DNA of 64,000 bases from Acanthaster planci (taxonomy: Eukaryota > Echinodermata > Asteroidea > Valvatida > Acanthasteridae), in contig NW_019091364.1 in the NCBI RefSeq assembly GCF_001949145.1, positions 3,336,027-3,400,026 on the forward strand. The letters are read 5' to 3'. The notes beneath the pieces were generated by a model. The model searched no databases and had not been told where the DNA came from. It saw only the letters and a list, made by a program, of their open reading frames with translations. The position numbers and the translations under genes were made by a program. Position 1 is the first letter of the stretch; the number at the start of each line of letters is the position of its first letter. Below, piece after piece: positions 25,701 through 46,276 of this stretch.

Positions 25701-28700
25701 CAAAAGCGCTCCACCACTGCAGCGATGAGCCACACAGCACCGCTGCACACTAATCTGGCCCCAATTGAAAAGAGGTCAGCAGTGCACCAAGCCAGGTTCG
25801 TGAACAAAAGAAAGTTACAAAACACCGCACAATCTGGGCTCTTTTTACAAAGCTGCAGGCTTGGCTGAAATACTCGGGCGTCAATGAAGGTCACCTGTCA
25901 ACTTAGAGTAATGCCTAAAGATTACTTTGTGCGGCTATAAACCACCGTTAAATGAAATGATGAATTTTTGAAGGATTTTGAAAACAGAAAAAATGATAGT
26001 CATGCCGGCCCAGCATCATCAACATTGAAAAATGCCCCGGCATGAAGTGATCAACAAAATATTCACCTCAGGACTTCTCTAAGACTCCTTTCCAGCCGCT
26101 CTCTCAGGGACTCTGTGGTGCGGTCGCCTTTGTCCTTCTTGTTAGCACCCTGGGAAGCGTGCATGGTCCTGGGTGTATTCAGCAGCTGATCCAATTGAGA
26201 ACTACCACCTGCCCAAACAACCAATTATCAACTTCCCATAAAATCTGTTTGTTCTAAATTTCTCAAGTTAGGTTATAATGGAACGGCAATTACACTGATT
26301 CATTTAAAATGACAGTTTGTCGTATGTCACTTTGAGGAATCTGGCTTCATTTTGGCAATATATATGTACATATAAAGCTGTATATTACCAAGTGTGCCTT
26401 TTGAGAGACTTGAAAGCTTATAATGTACATATTACACATTGAGGAGATATTTAAGGGTTTCAGTAAAATTAGTGGTTCCAAAAGGAGTCACGTTTTTCCA
26501 TTTGTGTTGGACAGTTTGATAGTTTATAGGGTCATATAAACAGCTTTCAAAAGTTTGGTGGGTCAGGTTTTGCCAGTTTAGACTTAAAGGGCACAAAAGT
26601 TTGTACAGACATGTATGTCTGTGGGAATGTCTCCCACAGGTATAACTTAGGGACATTTGATATTAAACCCTCCTATCCTGAAGTCACTTTTTGGGTCAGT
26701 TGGTAAGCTGCATAACAATGCACAGCTGTGTTGTGTTGTGCACTGCACCAACTATCCCTCACAGGAATATCAGATTACACTTTTGTGCTGTCCAACAACT
26801 GTGCCTCACTGTTTCATGTGCATGATTGTGCAATAAACCAACTGCACTGGAGAGGACTGCACAAAAGAGCCTGTGTCATTGTGCGCCGTCAACCAACTGT
26901 ATATTCATTCGCTCTTTGCACGCTGCTGCCACAGGCATGCAGAGCTTTGAACTGGCAACTTGCACAATCACGTCAGAATCATTTTGTCCATTCGCATGGT
27001 ATAAGAACTTACCCAGCACGCGCATAATTACATAAGCAATGCACGGGAATCACTGAACCGGCTATGTTGATTATGTAAAGCTGCCAGGTCAAGGCTCTGC
27101 ATGCCTATGGTGGCAGCATGCTAAGAGGGGATTGAACCTGTGCATATCATGTTGTGTTTCATATAGAAAACACATGCACAAGAGTGACTGTAGACATTGG
27201 TGCATGTCTGGGCTTTAAACAATAGGAAGGTTTTAACACAATCCTTCTCATTCCTGAATTTAACATTTCTGATCACAGACATCATCAAACAACGTGCGTC
27301 AAACTAGGAACGTGAATCAATTCCGAGGTATTTTCAACCAAATTAGTGATTTTTATCTCCTTGACTCCTTTCCATTTTTCTTTCTTCATTTGTTTCCTTC
27401 TTTTCCTTGTAATACCTCTGCTCTGCTGGCCTTGGGAAGTCTGCGTCTGGATTGCACTCAACATGCTCCTGATACCTGACACTGCGTCCTCGATATCTGT
27501 CCATGTGGCTAACAAACAAAAACAACAGGAAGAACAAGTACTACACGTCATCCATAATTCCCAAAGACATGGCTTTTAATACACCTTGACTTTTAAATTT
27601 GATGATTCAAAGGTCTGCATGGTGGACGCGGTGATGTGACCAAGGTTTGAGGACGTCACACCATGTCAAATTGTCAAATTGGGAATCTCACATTAAAGTA
27701 CGGATTGGAATAGAGAGTTTGCATGGCTGCCATCTTGCAGGCCAGTTCTTCCCTGCAAGGTCTCCCTGTGCAACCAAAGAAATGCCCTGCAGGATGGCTA
27801 CCGTGCAAAGCCTCTACAGAACAGATGGACTCAACATTTCTGACAACATACTTTGTCCATCGTAAAAGGACTTTGTCCATCTTCTAACGGACAGAGCATA
27901 CTGTACATGTACGTGTCTTCAGAGGTAAGACAGAGCAGTGTCCCAAACATGGAGTCCATAAGTTCTTTTCAGAACCTGACTCATTCATAAAAAAGATTTG
28001 TAAAATTTTGGTTACACTTTCAGGGCTCGAATTGGGCTAACCATCACGGGAGCAAGAACTTGCTCCCTATACAGCTGAATTTGTCAGTTTACAGGAGAGA
28101 GTAGCTTCCATACACCATACATGTTCTAGAAAATTAAACAACTTAAGGCCAAACAAAATAACAGTTTTGCTTTCTATAACCATGATTACATTGAAAAAAA
28201 TAGGTTGGGTAGGTGGGTAGTATCTTTTTTCTTCTAAAGTTTTTGGGCCAAAAATTTCAGGGTAGGGAATTTTTTTGTTAAATTAAAAAGTATTTTTGAT
28301 GGTCAACAGTGTATTTCATTCACTGTTTTTTTCCGCGGATTTGTAACTTAAGGATTGGTCTTGTCAAAGATTGTATCCAGGTCAGAGTCTCTTTGGATGA
28401 ATATACATTTGTGTTCCATTGACATATCGACAAGTTAATGTCCAAAATTTATTTGAAGCTCGTACAAAATATCTGTGCGATGATGCATGATACCGTAACT
28501 TTGAGTGCCCTGCACCAGTTGTAACAAAACCCTCTATTGGCGAAAGCGAAAATGTACTAACCTTAATGTCAAGCCGTAAATTCACAGTGAAATGTGTGTT
28601 ACCGCGAGTTATAGTGGCGATTGTTAGTCACAACTTCCGCCCACACAGGAACAGGTGTAATGAGTTTAACTGACACATGTGTGAATACTGATGTTTCATT

Positions 28701-31700
28701 GGCAGCCAATCACGACACAATGACCAAATGATCCCAAGAATGCTGTTTATACTCAAGGCTTGTGCTTCAAACTGGCCGGTCACACAGCAGATACACGTAC
28801 ATATCACTGTATGCAAGTACATGTACAATGTACAGTAGAGTCAGTCGAGTGCATTACAGAGCTCCAATACCGTTGGTCCTGGCCGCGTGTGTGAGCCTGC
28901 CACAGTAGCGCTCAGTAACATCGTAAAAAATTGTACTATACGTTGTGGTTTCATGACAAGGGTGATCTAAAGTTAAAAAGTTCAGGTATTTTTCACGGAC
29001 AGAATAGAAATGAATGGGCGTTAGTACTTGTGCCTTTCTTTATAATTTAGGGGCATATTCATGAGATAGACAGGCACTTTTCAGCCATTTGCGCCTGCTA
29101 ATTTCGAGCCCTGACTTTACAGTTTTCAAATATCATAGCCAATTCTGAAAAATGAGATGTCAAATCATGATAACATTGTTTGCTTAGCCTAATTTTAGGA
29201 GATGTTTGAATTATCACATGCACCCAATTCAAGCTTAAGGCTCAGACTTTTGACCTTAACCCTCCTTGGTAAACACCTCAAAGAAGCATAGCTTTGTCGC
29301 ATTGTGCACTGCACCAACGTGCAAGAGAGTGACCTTGGGCACTTGTGCATATTTGTGCTGTAAAACTAAAGGAGGGTTAAGGAAGTTAAGGCAAGGGCAT
29401 AATGAACTGGTACCAAAAGAATGTGAGTTTGACATAACAAGGCTTCTGTGATTTAACTCATTACTCAACTGATGGGTACAACTTCTTCAAATATGCACTA
29501 TGGATATTTCCCATGATGCTGCAACTTCCAATTTACTTGGTTCAAGCCAGTCCTGACCACTTGTTGACAGTATTTATAGCTATTTTATATTCTATATTTC
29601 CACCTTTTCATACGCACCCAAATGCCACAAATACTTAATCACTTGCTGACAGTCTTAACCACTTTCTCAGAGAATTACATGTACCATTGGCCAAAAATTG
29701 GACTATTAAAAAAACGCAAGATATAGTAGCCACCTTCTGATAGACATCCAAAAGGCACAAACACGCAAAGGTCAGTTCAAGCAGTGTTTGTACGCTATTA
29801 CTTTCCGCAACTAATGTTTCTTTAACACTTTAGATGTACCTATGAAGTGATATTCGCCGCCACACTAGGCTGCACGCAAAGGTCAACTTCAAGTTCAACA
29901 CACAGTCTTCTTGCCTCCACAGACTTTTTCAGACTTTGTGTTCATATGTGTACAAACGGAATGGGCTTTTAGAGTGTTTACAAATCAGCAGAGGGTGAGT
30001 TGAGGGACGCATGATGCTTTGACCCAGCCACAGCTGCGTGCACAGATAGTCAGATTGTGTTTACATGTCCTGCGGGGAGTTGTGGTTCATTCACTGTGGA
30101 ATCAAGGAAATTTCAGAGCCCTCAGATGCTCACCTTTGTCCTCCAGTTTGGCGATGAAGAGCAGCAGCCGGTTGACCCGGCCCGTGCAGATGATGCGCAG
30201 GATCTCACTGACGATGTCCAAGTTGGAGGCCATGACCTGCAGGTCCCGCAGGTCAGGCATCTTGTCCAGCATCAGGGAGACAGAGTGGAGGAGCCAGAGG
30301 ATCACGCGGAGGAAGGACTGGCAGAGAGTCAGGCACTCCTCCATAGAACCCTGGCAGCTGGGCAAAAAGACATGTACAGGGTTAGTGTTGACATCAAGTA
30401 CTTCACAAATACTCCATGAGAATTTAATGAAACAGCCAGTGGAGGATGACACGGAGGAAGGACTGGCAGAGAGTCAGGCACTCCTCAATGGAGCCCTGGC
30501 AGCTGGGCAAAATAAGGCATGTACATGTAGGCTGTTAGTGTTGAAGTCGAGTACTTACGAGTACTCCACAAGAGCTTAGCATGAAACAGCATTAGCAGGA
30601 CTGGCAGAGTCGGGAATTCCCCCACAGAACCCTGGCAGCTGGGCAAAAAAAAGACGCGCACACCGTCAGTGTTGAGGTCGAGTACTTCACAAGTACTTTC
30701 TCTTCTTGGCACATGTACCTGATTCTGTTGATGCAACCAGATAGAATCTCCAGAAGGCTCCTCATGCAGTAAGGCCTGGTGATGCACACCGTGTCGTATT
30801 CGACGATGGTGGACAGCACTGCAGTATGTGAAACGACCTGTGGATAAGACAGGGCAAGAATATACTAGTCAGGGATACATCCGTGTTGTAAGGACAGTAA
30901 CACACAAAGGCAAAATTATGTTTTGTTGGGTTGTTTTGGTGGGGTATCAGCCCTGATAATATCAGTCGACTTGTCAACTGAACATCTCACTGATATTACT
31001 TACCTACACAACACTAAACGAGCACTGAAAGGCTATCAAATATGGTGAAGGCTTTGGATGGATGAAACATTTCTTACCTGAGACACGATGATATGCTTCA
31101 GATAGGACAGCATCAGGCTGTTTGGGTTAGGCCCAACAAAAGCTTGCGTCAAGATAATATCTGGAGAGGGAAAGAAAAGACAACAAAGTTTTCATTCTCA
31201 ACTTGAAACATTCATTGAAAGTTTACAAGTTCCCCCTCAGCAGGGAACCTCCCAGAATCCCTCCAATATCTACATTCTTGCAAGTGGGCACGTGAAAACC
31301 AAATCATTCTATAACTCGACTACTGCTTCATGTTTCCTGCTCCTCAGAGATACCAGTGCAAAAGAATGCACCTCTGTTGATTCTGGTAGAGTAAAGGGCT
31401 GAATTAAAGTCGAAGGTTTTAAACTTACAGTTGTTACTGCATATTCAGTTGGAAACAAGTGGAAAAAGCGAACCAAGTTCCAAGTTCACCAAACCTGGAT
31501 GAGAAACTGTTTTGTGGTTTTTTATTCGGCACGGTCAACTACAGTCCAGACCGCTGACCTGTGAGTTTGTAGGCGTCACCGGACACCCCTGGCGGCAGGA
31601 TCTGCTTCATCTGGGTGCTCCACTGGACGTCTGACCAGCGCTCCCTCCATGCCTTCAGCAGTAGCTCCTTCAGGGCGTGACTCCTCTGCTGTATGGTCTC

Positions 31701-31703
31701 CAT
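13746..31703 (-). CDS. MED24: Mediator of RNA polymerase II transcription subunit 24, 22 coding exons
   Basis: MED24 is a tail-module subunit of Mediator, the complex that links activators to RNA polymerase II. Exons in transcript order: 31703-31559, 31160-31078, 30837-30719, 30357-30134, 26208-26067, 25228-25066, 24554-24441, 24042-23906, 23701-23615, 23265-23139, 22345-22203, 21792-21669, 21266-21103, 20562-20463, 19877-19690, 18770-18484, 17679-17488, 16936-16863, 16097-16004, 14841-14764, 14439-14282, 13880-13746. Frame is kept throughout: 1025 codons plus TGA, against about 989 in human MED24. Recognised blocks in order include KAWRERWSDVQW near the N-terminus, GPNPNSLMLSYLK, NVTGDLQPFVDQLLLVEQL, SEELKWLAFTF, LLGVLGHMMSGKSFEL, RAALFDISFLMLCHIAQ, RPSKIRRLLS and a C-terminal VARRLAAKAL. 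These follow human MED24 colinearly. LXXLL-type motifs LKELL (residues 11-15) and LRELL are present. The donor of the penultimate exon is ambiguous (14282 or 14294). The largest intron (26209-30133) carries transposon debris. Confidence 0.95.
18822..19135 (+). mobile_element. tRNA-derived SINE in a MED24 intron (antisense to the gene)
   Basis: A pol III type-2 promoter is visible: an A-box-like TGGTGAAGAAG near the 5' end and a perfect B box GGTTCGATTCC at 18875-18885. A non-tRNA body with pyrimidine-rich TTTTCTCTGG-type sequence follows, then an ATTAAATT-rich tail. The 300-bp length and layout fit a tRNA-SINE rather than a working tRNA gene, because the tRNA cloverleaf is not kept. A related copy is at 37010-37193. 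Confidence 0.7.
21926..21945. repeat. Perfect 8-bp-arm hairpin in a MED24 intron
   Basis: GGAGACGT and ACGTCTCC are separated by the loop TTTG. Outer GCAC/GTGC bases can extend the stem after a small bulge. This may be the core of a small palindromic repeat. It lies outside the predicted exons. Confidence 0.6.
25459..25885. mobile_element. piggyBac-like MITE, copy 2, inverted and truncated (MED24 intron)
   Basis: It starts at a TTAA (25459-25462) followed by CCACTTCCTGCCGGGGAC. Its reverse complement matches copy 1 (5130-5703) over most of its length, including blocks such as CAAGCCTGCAGCTTTG, AAAAAGAGCCCAGATTGTG and CTCATCGCTGC. The homology ends near 25885, so about 130 bp of the other terminus is missing. 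It sits in the MED24 intron between the exons ending at 26067 and starting at 25228. Confidence 0.75.
28021..29113. mobile_element. hAT-like non-autonomous DNA transposon in MED24 intron 4
   Basis: The ends are inverted copies: CAGGGCTCGAATT at 28021 and AATTTCGAGCCCTG ending at 29113. CAGGG(C)TCGAA-type termini are common in hAT-superfamily elements of invertebrates. The flanks share the 5-bp ACTTT on both sides, which could be a degraded 8-bp target duplication. The interior is non-coding; small open frames inside have no transposase features. Confidence 0.65.
29257..29380. mobile_element. Very short TTAA-flanked MITE in MED24 intron 4
   Basis: The arms CCTTAACCCTCCTT (29254-29267) and AAGGAGGGTTAAGG (29369-29382) are perfect 14-bp inverted copies with TTAA at both boundaries. 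The body is only about 124 bp. This fits a piggyBac-type miniature element of a family different from the one at 5130 and 25459. It lies 140 bp beyond the hAT-like element in the same intron. Confidence 0.6.
30296..30718. repeat. Threefold partial tandem duplication of a MED24 exon and its splice acceptor
   Basis: Copy A (about 30296-30436) contains the 5' part of the real exon 30357-30134, including its acceptor. Copies B (about 30442-30592) and C (about 30593-30718) repeat the first 50-65 exon bases plus 80-odd bases of flanking intron. Both keep the block CCTGGCAGCTGGGCAAAA, which is the acceptor in the sense orientation. Copy B has an open frame nearly identical to the exon but no donor. 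Copy C is frameshifted and stops early. Only copy A forms a complete exon. Confidence 0.8.
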
Positions 31704-31738
31704 GATGCCACAGGTACCCCACTCAAGGAGCTCCCCAG
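31704..31738 (-). other. MED24 5' UTR portion with upstream splice acceptor
   Basis: On the minus strand a polypyrimidine tract and TTTCCTCAG end at 31739, and the exon begins at 31738, 35 bases before the ATG at 31703. The start lies in a good context (GGCATCATGG) and aligns with the human MED24 N-terminus. At least one further, non-coding first exon must therefore lie upstream, somewhere between 31.8 and 35 kb; I could not fix it. Confidence 0.6.
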
Positions 31739-34700
31739 CTGAGGAAACAAAAATGAGCCAGGTGGCCTTAAGATTACTACATGATTGACAGGCCCATTCT
31801 AGGCAATTTAGAATTAAGTTTTAGATTTACATCACTTCCACTCGTGAATTTCACATCCAACCCAATGTTTCTACTTCTACATGTATGTTTCTATTTCTCT
31901 ATTTATATTTCTAGAATTTTGAGTATTTCTCCTCCAAAAATGTACTCTCCAGACACAATTCTCACCAAATCAACAGGTACAGTTGCCCTTTTTACTCAAC
32001 AATAAAACAGCAAACCAACCTTAGTGAAAGGTTGAGTGTGCAGAGCTATAAACTAGCAACAGATATGTGATGCATGCCCACAATGTGTTATGCTACAGCT
32101 GAGCCGACCTAAACAGTAGCACCATCCAAAAATAGTTTAGGCAGATGCCATTTTGGGGCACATGAGCTTTTCTTTATCTAACTAAGCCCTAAGGCCATGA
32201 GAATAGAAGTTGTAGATTTGTGTCCACTGCCTGCATGTCCTCACCTGATGACATCACTCCCAAAAATCATTATTTGCAAAAATTTTATTATTTGCAAGAA
32301 AAAGACAAAAATTACAATACACAGGTCCGAACCTTTTAGCAGATGCATACATGTAAAACACCATATTTATGCATTTTATCTATTCCTTGCTCAGTTTAGA
32401 TGGATTTCGTATGTTTCGATGTCTGTTTGAGCTATGACATGGCCGACCCACTTGTATTAGATCGGCTTGCACGTTTTACCATGGAGCTATAAATAGCTCT
32501 ATGGTTTTACTGTTGGACCCGGCTACATGTACAGCATATCTGGTGGAATACTGAAAAAAAATGTATGTCTGAAGCTATAAAACACAAACAATGAAAGTAA
32601 ATGATACAATACTCACGCAAGCATAAAAAAATTGAAGATCTCAACAATGTTTTAAGGCCTGGGACCTATCATCAATTCAGCATCGCATCTGCATGAGCAC
32701 ACAAACAACTGAACGCCGCCATAATGCAAACAGCGCCACCAATCGTCAGTTTCGCGCGATGCTCTTCATCAAGATAAAAAATATCCTTGTTTAGTTAACT
32801 GCGTAGAGTCACTGACGATGTCAGTTGTGTACGTCGGTTGTTTATCGATTGGTAAAAGTAGAAATGCCAAACAACATGGTTTAGTCACTGTAGACGCGGG
32901 AGCATTCCCTCAACCGGGAAAAAACTCCAGCCGGAGTCTGGCCAATTCCCATAGGAATGTTACAAACATCTTCCAGATGGCAGACATCAAGGATTGTACA
33001 CACCAACGGCTGCCTGGCTTTCCTAGGCCCTGCTTGTGACCCATAAACGACCTTCTGAAGGCTGTTGGGCCTCTAATCCTATATAGTAAAGCCAAAGGCT
33101 ATTTTATGTTGCGTGTAACCCTTCGGGGCAGCCACGCCCACAAACTAACACCGTTGCTTCATGTGGTAATTTATGTCTCCAGGTCAGTTCCCGGTCATGC
33201 CTGAACCTTTTCGACTGTTTTATGGTAGCTAAAACACCCCTCGGGTCTGTTCTAACTGATTTCGTAATCTGATTATGCTGTTGTGGAAGTAGCCACATTC
33301 CTAAAATAACTCTGAGCAGCGAGGCGGATGTTTTTTACTACCAGGTCATTTCCCGGTTATAGTTGCTGAAAGAGAACTGCAGTAGGGTCAAAGTTCACTA
33401 CCTTTTCCGTTTTCAGATTTAATGGTTTGAGGGTGCAGAGGGTCCAAGTAGGAACTTCAAAAATTTAGAACAAAATTTATGTTCAAAAATTAATAATAAT
33501 GGGATTATAAGACCGGCGTCCACAAAATCCCCACATAAAGACTTAATAAGAAAAACAACACATATGAAGCTCAATTAAAGGCATGGAAAACGGTGCTCTT
33601 AATTAAGCAACACAAAATCGCCAAAGAAGAGAAGAATGAGTCCAGGAAAATCCACAAACAATCAGAGGCGTTTTTGCGCACAAACCTTGTCCTTTCTCTG
33701 TGTTCTTACTGGGACAGCACCACTGTCTGTGTATGAGCAACGAATGATGAATATTTATTAGAATAGAAATTAATAGGCAGTGAACATCCTTGATTTGACA
33801 ATTGAGCATAACTGAGAGAGAAAAACGCATTTTTAAGGTTTGTGCATTTAAAACTTGTGTTGGAGTTATCGTGGGCTTTACTAATAGCGCCGCAATAGGG
33901 ATTAATCCACCCCTACCCGCGATGTCCCCAGACTAGCTGTCCCGGGACCCGTCTGTGGGCCATAAACAAAGCACTTCGTATAAAATTTATTTTACCCGAC
34001 CGTTCATTATTCCAGTTGCCGTTACTTAGTGCCAATTATATTCAATAAGCAAGGTGGTAAGCAATAATCCTGGTCCTATCCCGGGAGCATTTTTTTTCGA
34101 CGGTCAAGTGGAACTTAATAGCTCCCTAGCGCTTGTTAACGCCAGCATCCTAGCACGCACTGGCCGATGCTAAAAATGAGCAAGCCTTATAGTTTGAAGC
34201 TTTCCCTGTAAATCCAGAATTCAGAGAGGATGAAATTGTTGTTTTGGTAGTGCATGACTGTTTTTGTTCGGAGTCTTTAACTTCAGTTATGGTAATCGCT
34301 GGAAGTGTTTTGAAAATAATGATAATTAATGCTGTCAGTTATCAATCGACAGAGGTACACTTAAAATGCCATGGATAGAATTATTGACTAAGTACGATTA
34401 TGCAAGGAGACTGTCGCCATTAAACGAGCGATACAAATTAAGTACTTTATTCATAATCACTACAACCAATCAGACACAAATAACAATATATGCTGACTTT
34501 ATAAGAAGCATTATCATTAAGGCAAAAATGGAGGATGTTCTGTCATTTTTGCCACTCAAAAACATTTACAGTTTTTTTCGGATGCTGAAGTCAAGACTAT
34601 GCAGCCGAAGAAGGGAATATTCCCAATTGAACTTGATGGTCCTGTGGAAAGAATGGTTACCGAAGACGTCGAGACTGTCGTCGTTGCTGTGGTGCGGGTG

Positions 34701-35361
34701 AACTTTATCTAAGCCAATTTCCCGTTCCTTCACCATGTTGAGTTTACGGCCCCCGCCCGAGTAAGTGGACAAAGCTAAAGGGGGACAAAATCGTCTACAA
34801 TAATTATTAACGCGAGCATCCAATCGCCAAACGTTACGCGACGTTGTTATCATGAATTTTGTTCCCTTCTTTTCAATCTTCTGTGTATCATGCGCATGAA
34901 ACGCGAAAAAGGCTTATGCACCTCCACTAACTGTTTTGTAGGGTTTAATTTTTTAGATGTAAAAATTGCGCTCAATTTTCATTCTGAAGTGGCATGGAGA
35001 CATTTTTGATTTGCACGTAAATTGTGGATGATTACAGTTCCAATAAACACCACCTTTCACCGGAAACCGTTGTTGATCCTCAGGGGATCCGAGAGCCTTA
35101 TCATGGACTGACCGGTTGGGTACAGCGACTATCAAACGAGGGGCTGTATTTAATCACCTTTACTTATGTAAACTCAACCATGCACCGCATACCGTACAGT
35201 ATACGTACACACCCGTTTTATGATTGCGTGCAACTGTTCAGTACTTGGTTCACGCATGAGTAGCTTTTTACAACGTTGTCGAGTACCTGCTCTTCAAGGC
35301 CTGTGAGTATGGTCTCTATTTTGTATGGTAGACACAATCGGTGGAACATTTTAGATTTGTT
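31739..35361. other. Divergent intergenic region between MED24 and the cholinesterase-like gene
   Basis: This region should hold the MED24 promoter and first untranslated exon on one side and the esterase promoter on the other. It contains no recognisable protein gene. An imperfect palindrome is at 32479-32504. Composition becomes more balanced around 32.65-33.3 kb and 33.85-34.2 kb, which could mark promoter-proximal DNA, but no core promoter element is clear. Confidence 0.5.
32479..32504. repeat. Short palindrome CCATGGAGCTAT-aa-ATAGCTCTATGG
   Basis: Two 12-bp arms with one mismatch are separated by two bases, and flanking GTTTTAC occurs on both sides in direct orientation. It is compatible with a small repeat or a structured site upstream of MED24. 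Confidence 0.55.
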
Positions 35362-45441
<10,080 letters not shown>

Positions 45442-46156
45442 AGTTCGGCTCTGCGGATTCCCACATCGGAAGCATCACAATAATGGGTCTGCAACTGTTC
45501 GATGTGAAAAGTATGAACAACGCACGACGGCGTACATAGCGCAGCGTGCGTATTGGCCTAGGTAAAGGCGCCTTTCCATAATGCTCTCAACACTTGCGCG
45601 AAGCATTGCGTATCCTTCGAACTCGCTCCCGGCGTGCACACCTGTGTTATGTTAATGGGTCGATTTTTGTGTCCGTGAAAGTGTAACAACGCTTCGTGTA
45701 TGCAAAGCACCCAAGAACGTACATATGGAAAGGCGCATTAAGGCTGCATCTGAATCTTCATCTGTTGAATATACGCAGGTACACGCTATACACAATATCA
45801 GGTTTTGTTGTCGCTCTGGAAACCCGTTTCGAACACGGTTTATCATAGTCGCTTCGACTTTGTCCCTTAATGTGGTGCGCGTTTCCCTTGATTTATAAAC
45901 ACAGTGAACCCCTTTAAAAGGCTTCACGATATCTTGAATCGCTTTTACTCTTTAGCAAGCAAATGTTCCAGTGATAATTTTTTCTCCCTTAATTTCCCCG
46001 TAATACCTTGTAATATAAGACGTAAGAGAGGTATGCCTACTGGTGTATGGTTGATTTGGAGACCATTTGTAAAAACAAATACAAACCAAAAAGACCCCGT
46101 AATTTTATGTTCTTGGAATACTAATGTTGAACCCTGCGTTACTCATAAAGTCCACT

Positions 46157-46276
46157 TTAGGAGACCGCGCCTTCACCTCAGCAGCACCTAGGTTGTGGAA
46201 GCCTTGCCCTCGGACATGAGATTTGACCACTCATTGTGTTCTTTTAAAACTAAACTTAAAAACTTTCAAGCATTTG
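46157..46276 (+). pseudogene. Relic of a LINE reverse-transcriptase C-terminus
   Basis: The frame from 46157 reads LGDRAFTSAAPRLW, and after a one-base deletion near 46199 it continues ALPSDMRFDHSLCSFKTKLK. This is the characteristic C-terminal tail of non-LTR retrotransposon ORF2 proteins (RAF.xAAPRLWN.LP..., then SFK..LK), as in the CR1/L2/Jockey groups. Nothing upstream in this stretch continues the polymerase, so it is a 5'-truncated, frameshifted insertion. Confidence 0.75.

Noticed and set aside
27285-27551. 88-codon minus-strand frame rich in Lys and Arg
   Set aside because: Lies in MED24 intron 4; including it would break the colinear match with MED24.
45904-46191. 95-codon open frame
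   Set aside because: Its end overlaps the LINE relic in a different frame and the rest shows no protein features.
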